From Dimorphilus gyrociliatus (taxonomy: Eukaryota > Annelida > Polychaeta > Dinophilidae): 22,854 bases of DNA. The position numbers and the translations under genes were made by a program. The notes below the pieces were generated by a model. It did no database searches. It was given only the letters and a program-made list of their open reading frames with translations, and was not told the DNA's origin. The stretch is from positions 74,830 to 97,683 of the forward strand of contig CAJFCJ010000112.1 of NCBI GenBank assembly GCA_904063045.1, read 5' to 3'. Shown one piece after another: positions 8,101-14,968 of the stretch; positions within the stretch are counted from its first letter, which is position 1; every line of letters begins with the position of its first letter.

Positions 8101-9385
8101 AGAAATCAACATTCTCCAATGCTGAACAGTGTTTAAATGTTTCTCCTAAACTTTGAGCTTGTTCATCATTTAACTGACACCAATTAAGATTAATTGTTTT
8201 CATAGACATTGAAGAAGATTTGAGTCCATCACATATGACTTTAAAGCCATTCCCCATGTTACTATTACATGAGAAATCAACATTCTCCAATGCTGAACAG
8301 TGTTTAAATGTTTCTCCTAAACTTTGAGCTTGTTCATCATTTAACTCACACTGGGCAAGCTTAATTGTTTTCATAGACATTGAAGAAGATTTGAGTCCAT
8401 CACATATCACTTTAAAGCCATTCCCCATGTTACTATTCCATGATAAATCAACATTCTCCAATGCTGAACAGTGTTTAAATGTTTCTCCTAACCTTTGAGC
8501 TTGTTCTTCATTTAACTCACACCTACCAAGATTAATTGTTTTCAATGAGAATGAAGAAGATTTGAGTCCATCACATATCCCTTTAAAGCCATTTCCCATG
8601 TTTTTATTCCATGAGAAATCAACATTCTCCAATGCTGAACAGTGTTTAAATGTTTCTCCTAAACTTTGAGCTTGTTCATCATTTAACTCACACTGGGCAA
8701 GCTTAATTGTTTTCATAGACATTGAAGAAGATTTGAGTCCATCACATATCACTTTAAAGCCATTCCCCATCTTACTATTCCATGATAAATCAACATTCTC
8801 CAATGCTGAACAGTGTTTAAATGTTTCTCCTAAGCTTTGAGCTTGTTCATCATTTAACTCACACCAGGCAAGGTTAATTGTTTTCATAGACATTGAAGAA
8901 GATTTGAGTCCATCACATATCCCTTTAAAGCCATTTCCCATGTTTTCATTCCCTGAGAAATCAACATTCTCCAATGCTGAACAGTGTTTAAATGTTTCTA
9001 CTAGAGATTGAGCTTGGTCATCATCCAAATCACACCCATGAAGTTTAATTGTTTTGATAGAGTTTAAAGAAGATTTAAGCCCATCGCATATGTCTTTAAA
9101 ACTGTTTCCCATGTGGTTGTTTTTTGATAGGTTAACATATTTTAATGATGCACATTTTTTTAAGTTTTTACCTAATATGTTTGAATTTTGACTATTTAAG
9201 TTACAATCTACAATCACAATATGGCTTAAGGTATGTTTAAATGAGTCGAAATTAAAATATGTATGAGCTTTTTTATAACTTTCAAATATTAAAGTTTTCA
9301 TTTTGGTACATTTTCCTAGAAGTTCAGGCAGAGTTCTTTGCTGTTTTTCAAAGTTGGTGTAAGATTTAATATTAAATATCTCCAT
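5114..9385 (-). CDS. LRR-A: giant tandem RNase-inhibitor-like LRR protein, truncated by a MULE
   Basis: A continuous minus-strand frame of about 1,420 codons. The first in-frame ATG is at 9385. The same frame is open upstream to a stop at about 9451, so the true protein may begin further up in the adjoining N-terminal segment. Roughly 90 residues of non-repetitive or degenerate LRR lead into 23 units of 57 residues, each holding two LRRs of 28-29 residues with Cys/Asn at the turn. There is no visible signal peptide or membrane segment, so an intracellular, NLR-like LRR is a reasonable guess, but no NACHT or death-fold domain is visible. At 5143 the frame runs into the transposon and ends nine codons later (tail ELGCERTWV). 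Proximal units carry CEL or CQL at the first strand, and distal ones mostly CDL. Confidence 0.85.
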   Translation of the reverse strand: MEIFNIKSYTNFEKQQRTLPELLGKCTKMKTLIFESYKKAHTYFNFDSFKHTLSHIVIVDCNLNSQNSNILGKNLKKCASLKYVNLSKNNHMGNSFKDICDGLKSSLNSIKTIKLHGCDLDDDQAQSLVETFKHCSALENVDFSGNENMGNGFKGICDGLKSSSMSMKTINLAWCELNDEQAQSLGETFKHCSALENVDLSWNSKMGNGFKVICDGLKSSSMSMKTIKLAQCELNDEQAQSLGETFKHCSALENVDFSWNKNMGNGFKGICDGLKSSSFSLKTINLGRCELNEEQAQRLGETFKHCSALENVDLSWNSNMGNGFKVICDGLKSSSMSMKTIKLAQCELNDEQAQSLGETFKHCSALENVDFSCNSNMGNGFKVICDGLKSSSMSMKTINLNWCQLNDEQAQSLGETFKHCSALENVDFSCNRNMRNGFKGICDGLKSSSMSMKTINLNWCQLNDEQAQSLGETFKYYSALENVDFSRNRKMRNGFKVICVGLKSSSMSMKTINLSGCDLNDEQAQSLGETFNHCSALENVDFSCNRKMQNGFKVICVGLKSSSMSMKTITLDGCDLNDEQAQSLGETFKHCSALENVDFSENSNMGNGFKGICDGLKSSSMSMKTIKLGECDLNDEQAQSLGETFKDCSALENVDFSGNSNMGNGFKGICDGLKSSSMSMKTIKLGECDLNDEQAQSIGETFKHCSELENVDLSLNKNMGNGFKGICDGLKSSSMSMKTINLGWCDFNAEQAQSLRETFKHCSALEDVDFRFNKNTGNSFKGICDGLKSSSMSIKTINLGWCDLNDEQAQSLGETFKHCSVLENVDFSCNRKMRNGFKVICDGLKSSSMSMKTINLGWCDLNDEQAQSLGETFKHCSALEDVDFRFNKNTGNSFKGICDGLKSSSMSIKTINLGWCDLNDEQAQSLGETFKHCSALENVDFSENSNMGNGFKGICDGLKSSSMSMKTIKLGECDLNDEQAQSLGKTFKHCSALENVDFSCNRKMWNGFKVICDGLKSSSMSMKTINLGWCDLNDKQAQSLGETFKHCSALDNVDFSYNRKMRNGFKVICVGLKSSSMSLKIIKLDGCHLNDEQAQSLGETFKHCSALENVDFSGNSNMGNGFKGICDGLKSSSMSMKTINLSGCDLNDEQAQSLGETFKYYSALENVDFSRNRKMRNGFKVICVGLKSSSMSMKTINLSGCDLNDEQAQSLGETFKHCSALENVDFSWNSNMGNGFKVICVGLKSSSMSLKIIKLGECDLNDEQAQSIGETFKHCSALENVDFSENSNMGNGFKGICDGLKSSSMSMKTIKLGECDLNDEQAQSLGKTFKHCSALENVDFSCNRKMWNGFKVICDGLKSSSMSMKTINLGWCDLNDKQAQSLGETFKHCSALDNVDFSYNRKMRNGFKVICVGLELGCERTWV
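5144..5152. repeat. 9-bp target site duplication, right
   Basis: GAGTCCAAC, directly adjoining the outer end of the right inverted repeat. The next bases (ACATATCAC) are what follows this word in uninterrupted copies of the array. Confidence 0.93.
5144..9120. repeat. 171-bp tandem repeat array, right block, with 1,026-bp higher-order copies
   Basis: About 23 copies of the 171-bp coding unit. Rare variants recur at multiples of the unit length: the TGTTTTTCC variant at about 5402 and 6428 lies exactly 1,026 bp (six units) apart. The segment 5153-5585 matches 6179-6611. The segment 5580-6178 matches 1835-2437 left of the transposon. Multi-unit blocks have therefore been duplicated by unequal exchange on top of the basic unit. 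Confidence 0.9.
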
Positions 9386-9414
9386 TGTTTGGCACAATAT
9401 TTCAAAAACATCAT

Positions 9415-9969
9415 TTAACGTTTCTTCATAATTTGCACTATTTTTATATTATATAATTCTACTGGAAAATGACACATGGTAACAAATTTTTTTTTCAATG
9501 CCCATTTTAAGCACTCCAAGGTGTTTTTGTTCAAGTTGGCAATCGCACTTTCATCAACTGTCAGTTTTGCTCCTGTGGCATTGAAAGAAACTTGCAGTTT
9601 TTCATTACTGAAAGCTTTAATCTGAATAACATTTGATGTTGAGTTATTATCAAAATATGAATGGAGTGATAAATCTTTGGATATATAACTGTAATAGTCC
9701 AAAAAGAATTTGTTTGTGAGATTTATTATTGAGCTATCTTGTATAACCAATTTTTTAAACTGGTAATGCTCCCTTTTAAATTTTAAAACATTAAGAAATT
9801 TGTCCAAATCAATTGCAGAGACAATTTTGTTTTTCAGAATTATATCATTCAGATTATGGTGTCTTTCAATATATTTTAGTGATGCCTCTTTGTAAAATAT
9901 TTCTGAATTGTATGATATATCTGTTAAATTTGTTAATTGATTATTCCAAATGTCACTTGAATCAACCAA
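9415..9969 (-). CDS. LRR-A N-terminal region, middle segment
   Basis: An open minus-strand frame of about 184 codons, starting without an ATG and ending at TAA 9417-9415. It is not repetitive and shows irregular leucine/isoleucine spacing that fits degenerate LRRs, for example around KKLVIQDSSIINL. I do not recognise a named domain. The downstream LRR-A frame is open to about 9449 and overlaps the end of this frame. The two frames differ by one base across an A5 run at about 9441-9446, and a sixth A would fuse them. No GT-AG intron of normal size fits between them. It is therefore most likely the upstream part of the same polypeptide, separated by a 1-base deletion that is either real or an assembly error. 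Confidence 0.6.
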   Translation of the reverse strand: MVDSSDIWNNQLTNLTDISYNSEIFYKEASLKYIERHHNLNDIILKNKIVSAIDLDKFLNVLKFKREHYQFKKLVIQDSSIINLTNKFFLDYYSYISKDLSLHSYFDNNSTSNVIQIKAFSNEKLQVSFNATGAKLTVDESAIANLNKNTLECLKWALKKKFVTMCHFPVELYNIKIVQIMKKR

Positions 9970-10136
9970 TTGGTTTGGTATTTATTACTAGAAATTTCTA
10001 ATTTCTCAATTTGCATTTTTGATAGTATACCACTTTTACCATAATTCTTTTTTTTGATGAAAACTTTAATATTATGTACAATCAAATATGTAATATTAGT
10101 TGATGTTATCAATGCCAGCAGTTCTTTAAAATCATT
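9955..10136 (-). pseudogene. LRR-A N-terminal region, most upstream visible segment
   Basis: A minus-strand frame open from just after a TGA (10139-10137) to about 9955. It contains LRR-like text such as KMQIEKLEISSNKYQ, with the only ATG at about 9999. It lies one frame away from the 9969-9415 segment, and the break is near 9955-9965. Its character matches the rest of the N-terminal region, so it is probably part of LRR-A. On the upstream side it runs without a gap into the MULE relic and a single undetermined base at 10142. The real 5' exon or start is therefore not certain. It may have been displaced by the relic, or the junction may be an assembly artefact. Confidence 0.4.
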
Positions 10137-10142
10137 TCATTN

Positions 10143-10393
10143 CCCTTCTTTCTTTTTAAATTCTGAACTGTAGCCAAGATCCTTTAAATAGAACAATAAA
10201 GGTAGATTACATTTCTATACTGTTCAATATTGTTGCTAACCTGAATTTTTCTGAATATTGCTTGTGACCAATGAAAAGAACAACCAACCATTAAAACATC
10301 TGGCCAAGTATCTCTTATACCTTTCCAAATTGCTTTCTCATAGTCCAAAACAGTTTTCTTCGCAAAGATGTTACCAATTAGCTCATTTACAGC
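10143..10393 (-). pseudogene. MULE relic 2: transposase core fragment with conserved introns
   Basis: A minus-strand exon at 10393-10241 begins after an AG acceptor (TGTATTTAG) and encodes AVNELIGNIF, then LDYEKAIWKG and GCSFHWSQAIFRKIQ. These match the second-Asp block and the GC-FH-QA block of the intact element. A 59-bp GT-AG intron (10240-10182) follows at exactly the same codon as intron 3 of the intact copy. The next exon starts DLGYSSEFKKKEG (intact copy: ALGYVKKYKEKG). The homology fades at an ambiguous base (10142) and a TGA, though the following NDFKELLAL still resembles the intact KDFRKLMAL. No upstream FLYWCH part or DGTF exon is visible. It belongs to a different lineage from the intact copy (clear protein divergence). 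Confidence 0.8.
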
Positions 10394-11623
10394 CTAAATA
10401 CACAGATTATCTTTGATTTAAGTATTTTTACAAATAACTTATGGTACAACTTTAATTATGGCTGATAGAAAACATTCTCAGGCTGACAGAAAATATTCCC
10501 AATAAGATGGAGAATGGGCTATAGTAATAAAACTCATTAGAGGTAAGTTGAAAATTTATTATTTGTCGTTTTAAAAGCTATGTTATAATTTATTTTTTAA
10601 TGTGACATTGTATTTTTATAATAAAATCTTTGTGTAACATTCTAACCAAAAATTTGACAAATTTTATGTGTTTTTTATCTTTTTTTATTAATTTTACATT
10701 GTAAGGCTTGTGGTTATATTATCAATGTATATATATATATCATGCAATAATTCTGATTCTTCTCATAAATTCACTGTCAGTCTAATTAAAGGCAAATGTT
10801 GTCTCTTTTGAAATACCAAAAAAACTGATAAACCTTACTCAGGGTTAAAACATTATGATTTATACAAGAGATATTTCAAAATAGTCATTCTTAACTTTCA
10901 TGTAATAAACACTTGTATTTTGAATTACCATTCATAAAAAGAGTTCCATCTATCTTCATTTTTATTTTTTACAGTGTCCACATTTATACAATTATCTGTT
11001 ATTATAAAAAAATCACAAAATAATATCATGGGAAAATATTAAAGTTGCATTTTGGTTCAAAAGATGAAATATAAAGCAAAACATAAATGTAATTTTCTCA
11101 GTTAATATTTTTTTAAATATTATTGACAAAATTCTCCACCAGGCGTCATATTATACATGACAACACCTCTAAAAAATGCTAGTTCAATACTACTTACCTA
11201 TACCAGAACTGGCCTTATGAATATAATGGTACAATAGGTAAGATTTCTTCAGCAAATTTCTTAACTAAACATTTTTAACATTTGTAAAATTTTGAGTACT
11301 TTTTAAGAATAACTTCAAGAAACATTTTGGTATAGGATTCTTCTGTAGAATTCAGTTTTCTGACAATTAAAAACTAATATCAATTTTCATAAATGACTTA
11401 GTGTAAAATGTAACAAATGTAAAACACTTTTCAAAGTAATTAGTTTACATTTTTTTGCACCATCATAAAAAAAGCTATTTGAAGATCATTCAGCAGAATA
11501 AAATAATTAGTTTTAAAAAATTTATTACAACAGACTTAACTAATATTCTGAAACATCAGTTAAAAACACAGCAAACTGTAGCCATCCAACATGTGAAAAA
11601 TATACTAAATAGATAAAAGTTGA
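10394..11623. other. Gene-poor interval upstream of LRR-B
   Basis: AT-rich DNA with many stop codons in all frames and short poly-A/T and TA tracts (for example about 10728-10740). It lies between the minus-strand MULE relic 2 and the plus-strand LRR-B gene. I could not find the missing 5' exons of the MULE relic, nor a convincing first exon for LRR-B, although an intron could hide one. Confidence 0.5.
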
Positions 11624-11689
11624 CAGAAGCAAATAATATTTAAAACAGATACAGATAACTTCAACAAAAAAGATGTGGATTTCAAAATT

Positions 11690-13075
11690 ATGTGTACTGG
11701 ACACAAAATCTCTTCAAACTCTTTAAACACACTTGAAAATATTAATTTCTCAGACAATAGAAGCATGAGAAATGGATTTAAAGTAATATGTGATGGATTC
11801 AAATCTTCTGCAAACACTTTGAAAATAATAAGGTTTTTTTACTATGAATTAAATGATGAACAAGCTAAATGTTTGGGAGAAACATTGAAAGAATGCTCAA
11901 CACTTGAAGAAATTAATCTCTCTTGCAATAGCAGAATGGGAAATGGATTTAAAGAAATATGTGATGGACTCAAATCTTCTTCAAACACTTTGAAAATAAT
12001 TAGTTTTGATAGCTGTGAATTAAATGATGAACAAGCTAAATTTCTGGGAGAAATGTTTAAAGAGTGCTCAACACTTGAAGATATTGATTTGTCCTGTAAT
12101 GAAAATATGGCAAATGGATTTAAAGTAATATGTGATGGACTCAAATCTTCTTCGAATACTTTGAAAATAATTAGGTTTTGTAGATGTTCATTAAATGATG
12201 AAGAAGCTAAATTTCTGGGAGAAATGTTTAAAGAGTGCTCAACACTTGAAGATATTGATTTGTCCTGCAATGAAAATATGGCAAATGGATTTAAAGTAAT
12301 ATGTGATGGACTCAAATCGTCTTCAAATACTTTGAAAATAATTAGGTTTTGCTATGAATTAAATGATGAACAAGCTAAATGTTTTGGAGAAACATTGAAA
12401 GAGTGCTCAACACTTGAAAATATTAATTTCTCTGACAACAACAATATGGCAAATGGATTTAAAGTAATATGTGATGGACTCAAATCTTCTTCAAACACTT
12501 TGAAAATAATTAGGTTCTGTAGATGTGCATTAAATGATGAACAGGCAAAATGTCTAGGAGAAACAGTTAAAGAGTGTTCAACACTTGAATATATTAATTT
12601 GTCCTGTAATAAAGATATGGCAAATGGATTTAAAATAATATGTGATGGACTCAAATCTTCTTCAAACATTTTGAAAATAATTAGTTTTTGTTACTGTGCA
12701 TTAAATGATGAACTAGCTAAATGTTTGGGAAAAACATTTAAAGAGTGTTCAACACTTGAAGATATTGATCTCTCTTTTAATAGCAGCATGGGAAATGGAT
12801 TTAAAGAAATATGTGATGGACTCAAATCTTCTTCAAACACTTTGAAAATAATTAGTTTTGATAGCTGTGAATTAAATGATGAACAAGCTAAATTTCTGGG
12901 AGAAATGTTTAAAGAGTGTTCAACACTTGAAGATATTGATTTGTCTGGTAATAAAGATATGGCAAATGGATTTAAAGAAATATGTGATGGACTCAAATCT
13001 TCTTCAAATACTTTGAAAATAATTAATTTTTGTTACTGTGAACTAAATGATGAACTAGCTAATTATATCAGAGAA
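11690..13075. repeat. 171-bp tandem repeat array of LRR-B
   Basis: About eight units of 171 bp, marked by the recurring word TGTGATGGACTCAAATC. One unit is 168 bp because a codon is missing before TATGAATTAAATGATG at about 12352. The period is the same as in LRR-A, but the copies are less alike. Confidence 0.92.
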
Positions 13076-13102
13076 ACATTAAAAGTGAAATTACTACTGT
13101 AG
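11690..13102 (+). CDS. LRR-B: tandem RNase-inhibitor-like LRR protein
   Basis: A plus-strand frame open from 11624 to TAG at 13100-13102. The first in-frame ATG is at 11690, giving about 470 residues. It consists of eight 57-residue units (one has 56) of the same two-LRR design as LRR-A, with LKIIxFxxCxLNDE, AKxLGExxKECSTLE and MANGFKxICDGLKSSSNT blocks. The array ends naturally (LANYIRETLKVKLLL). The first unit lacks its first LRR: the text jumps from an ICDGLKSSSN-like stretch straight to TLENINFS, so the 5' end looks deleted, or upstream exons are missing. There is no signal peptide or membrane segment. It is a diverged, opposite-strand paralogue of LRR-A, and its units differ more from each other than those of LRR-A. 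Its function is unknown. Confidence 0.82.
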   Translation: MCTGHKISSNSLNTLENINFSDNRSMRNGFKVICDGFKSSANTLKIIRFFYYELNDEQAKCLGETLKECSTLEEINLSCNSRMGNGFKEICDGLKSSSNTLKIISFDSCELNDEQAKFLGEMFKECSTLEDIDLSCNENMANGFKVICDGLKSSSNTLKIIRFCRCSLNDEEAKFLGEMFKECSTLEDIDLSCNENMANGFKVICDGLKSSSNTLKIIRFCYELNDEQAKCFGETLKECSTLENINFSDNNNMANGFKVICDGLKSSSNTLKIIRFCRCALNDEQAKCLGETVKECSTLEYINLSCNKDMANGFKIICDGLKSSSNILKIISFCYCALNDELAKCLGKTFKECSTLEDIDLSFNSSMGNGFKEICDGLKSSSNTLKIISFDSCELNDEQAKFLGEMFKECSTLEDIDLSGNKDMANGFKEICDGLKSSSNTLKIINFCYCELNDELANYIRETLKVKLLL

Positions 13103-13649
13103 TTTTTTATAGAGATTAGTTGATTTAATTCCTTAATTCCAATATTAAGATTTTTCAAAGAAAAACCATACACATACATTTATCAGTTCTATTCTACCAT
13201 AGTTATTGTCTAGTTTAAAAACTTGGTTTTATTGCAAATACAAGTTGAACAGGAAAAAGAAAATTCAGAGAATATTCCAGTTTTACAGCCAAAATCTTAG
13301 CTGGAAATTTTAATATAATAATAAGACAACATATTTGCTTACACTATTGCTCTAGGAAATATTTAGAAAATGTTTTCCCAAAAGTTCAAACAAGTTAAAA
13401 GAAATGAAAATTATGCTCATTTGGATAAAGATTAGGGTCACTCTTATTCAATTATTTGGGAAAAGGTTAGTTCCAACTTTTCCTCCCTTGTTATCAAATC
13501 CCTCTTCTTATGTCCTTGTTAGGTAAGGGTTCCAATTAGGGTGAGGTGAAAAAAAAATGTTTTTGTTTCTTATTGGACTAGTTATTGTTATACAATTGGA
13601 CTGCTCTGGTCTTGCCAATTTATTCATTTACAGACAACAGTACTGGTTC
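13103..13649. other. Intergenic, no gene seen
   Basis: AT-rich spacer after LRR-B, without a frame of notable length or an RNA gene I can recognise. The less AT-rich stretch at about 13430-13560 shows no coding sense. No AATAAA stands close behind the LRR-B stop. Confidence 0.5.
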
Positions 13650-14115
13650 TATGTGAACATTAAAAACAGCTGTGCAGCCTTCACCATCCTAAGTTTGTCA
13701 TATTTAAATGTTTAAGCCCATTTAATAGATGATTCTATTATTTTAACAATTTATAATTGAATGTTTACAATTTGCAAAAATAATTGTCCCAATTGCCTTT
13801 TATCCTTAAATAATCTTGATATAAGCTACTTCTAAGAGCACAGTTGTGAATTGGCTTCAGGAAAAACTTGAGTAACTGCTTTCCACAAGCCTACCTCAAG
13901 GTCCAATACAAAATTGTGCAGTTTTTTCTTCTTCATAACACTTTCTACTTCCTTAAAGAGCAGAATAATTTTTTGTTTTATTTTAGCAAATTTTTTGAAT
14001 TACTCACTCTTAAAACTTCCAAGTAGCGTTTCTTTTTTTTCCCCACTCATTAAGATAAACAAAAGTGGCTAAATTGTCCCCAACTGAATTATCCCCACAT
14101 CGACTTCCATCAATT
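13650..14115 (-). pseudogene. MULE relic 3: decayed FLYWCH/MULE transposase
   Basis: Three pieces lie in the expected order on the minus strand. First, at about 14115-14005, a FLYWCH-start-like piece (GDNLATFVYLNEW and then NATWKF) ends in a stop. Second, at 13965-13830, the text LFKEVESVMKKKKLHNFVLD runs into LEVGLWKAVTQVFPEA, which parallels the second-Asp block of the intact copy. Here the motif reads DLE, not DFE. Third, at about 13690-13650, DGEGCTAVFN resembles a damaged NNDxEGWH block carrying the catalytic Glu. Stops and frame changes separate the pieces, and no inverted repeats are recognisable. The middle piece is convincing. The outer two are supported mainly by order and spacing. 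Confidence 0.65.
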
Positions 14116-14889
14116 GTCATTGAAGATAGAATTAGATGATTAGAACATAGATGTACCAGCTTGTTGGCTCATTTTGCCAATGTATTCTTTGCCATAAAAG
14201 AAAAGTCATAATATCATTTTTTTTATCTATGCCTAAAATAGTTCAAACTACAAAATTTTTTTGTTTTTTGATCTTAACTTCTCTTATATTGAAAAAATGA
14301 TCTATAAGTTTGACACTACTCATTACAGACACTATAGTTAAGGTCAAGTTTTTTTCTCATTTGAATAATTAAAGCAATATATTTCTGTTGTTGTTTAATG
14401 ATTCTACTACTAAATATATTAACCATTTAAAGTAGAATAAGAAGTATAAAAAATTATTGAGAAGAAGCCATAAAATCATTTAAATTCTTCTAACATTTCA
14501 AATCAAAAATTCATATTTTAGATCACTTTTCAAAATTGATGTTTCATTTTCAATTTTTTCAGAAGAGCGAGAGAGCGAGACTACTTAAAGAATATATCCT
14601 GTTATTAACAGATAGAAAAGATATTCTCTTGAAATCTAGATATTTCCTTCAATGTATAACGTATTTTCAATCAATTTTTTTAAATCATTTTTTATCCTAT
14701 TCTTAACATCATCTTCTTTTTAAAAGCTTTTTTTTAAATATATATCAAGAATTTATATCTATATATGTGTTTGTAATGCTTAATATGTGCCTAAACTACT
14801 CAATGCTCTATCATACACTAAAGCAAACAGAAAGCTTTTAACATATTCTTTAATATTTAAAATAAACTTCTTTTGATCAAAATTAAATC
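14116..14889. other. Intergenic, no gene seen
   Basis: AT-rich spacer upstream of the receptor gene. It has poly-T runs, a short GAGCGAGAGAGCGAG purine tract near 14565 and no frame of length. It presumably contains the receptor promoter, but no specific element stands out. Confidence 0.45.
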
Positions 14890-14901
14890 ATGGATAATAT
14901 G

Positions 14902-14917
14902 TATATATATATATATA
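14902..14917. repeat. (TA)8 microsatellite at the receptor 5' end
   Basis: Eight TA dinucleotides just downstream of ATGGATAATATG (14890-14901). One more TA would put that upstream ATG in frame with the receptor (see the findings). Confidence 0.9.
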
Positions 14918-14968
14918 TTGACTGGTATAACTTGTGGTCTATCTATATATGGCAATTGTCAAGATACT

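Noticed and set aside
1-9120. Regular repeats that could suggest CRISPR or satellite DNA
   Set aside because: The 171-bp units are continuous coding LRRs without spacers, so they are a protein repeat array.
9436-9452. Programmed -1 frameshift at an A5 run joining the two LRR-A frames
   Set aside because: No proper slippery heptamer or following structure is evident. The other breaks nearby are similar one-base losses, so a deletion or sequence error is simpler.
9441-9480. Intron GTAGAA...AATAG joining the two LRR-A frames
   Set aside because: It would be about 25 bp long, far below the 57-89 bp introns elsewhere in the window.
11842-12996. Three minus-strand open frames opposite LRR-B with repeating SPSHIxLNPF text
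   Set aside because: They are antisense shadows of the 171-bp units. Repetition keeps a frame open on both strands, and they show no start context or domain.
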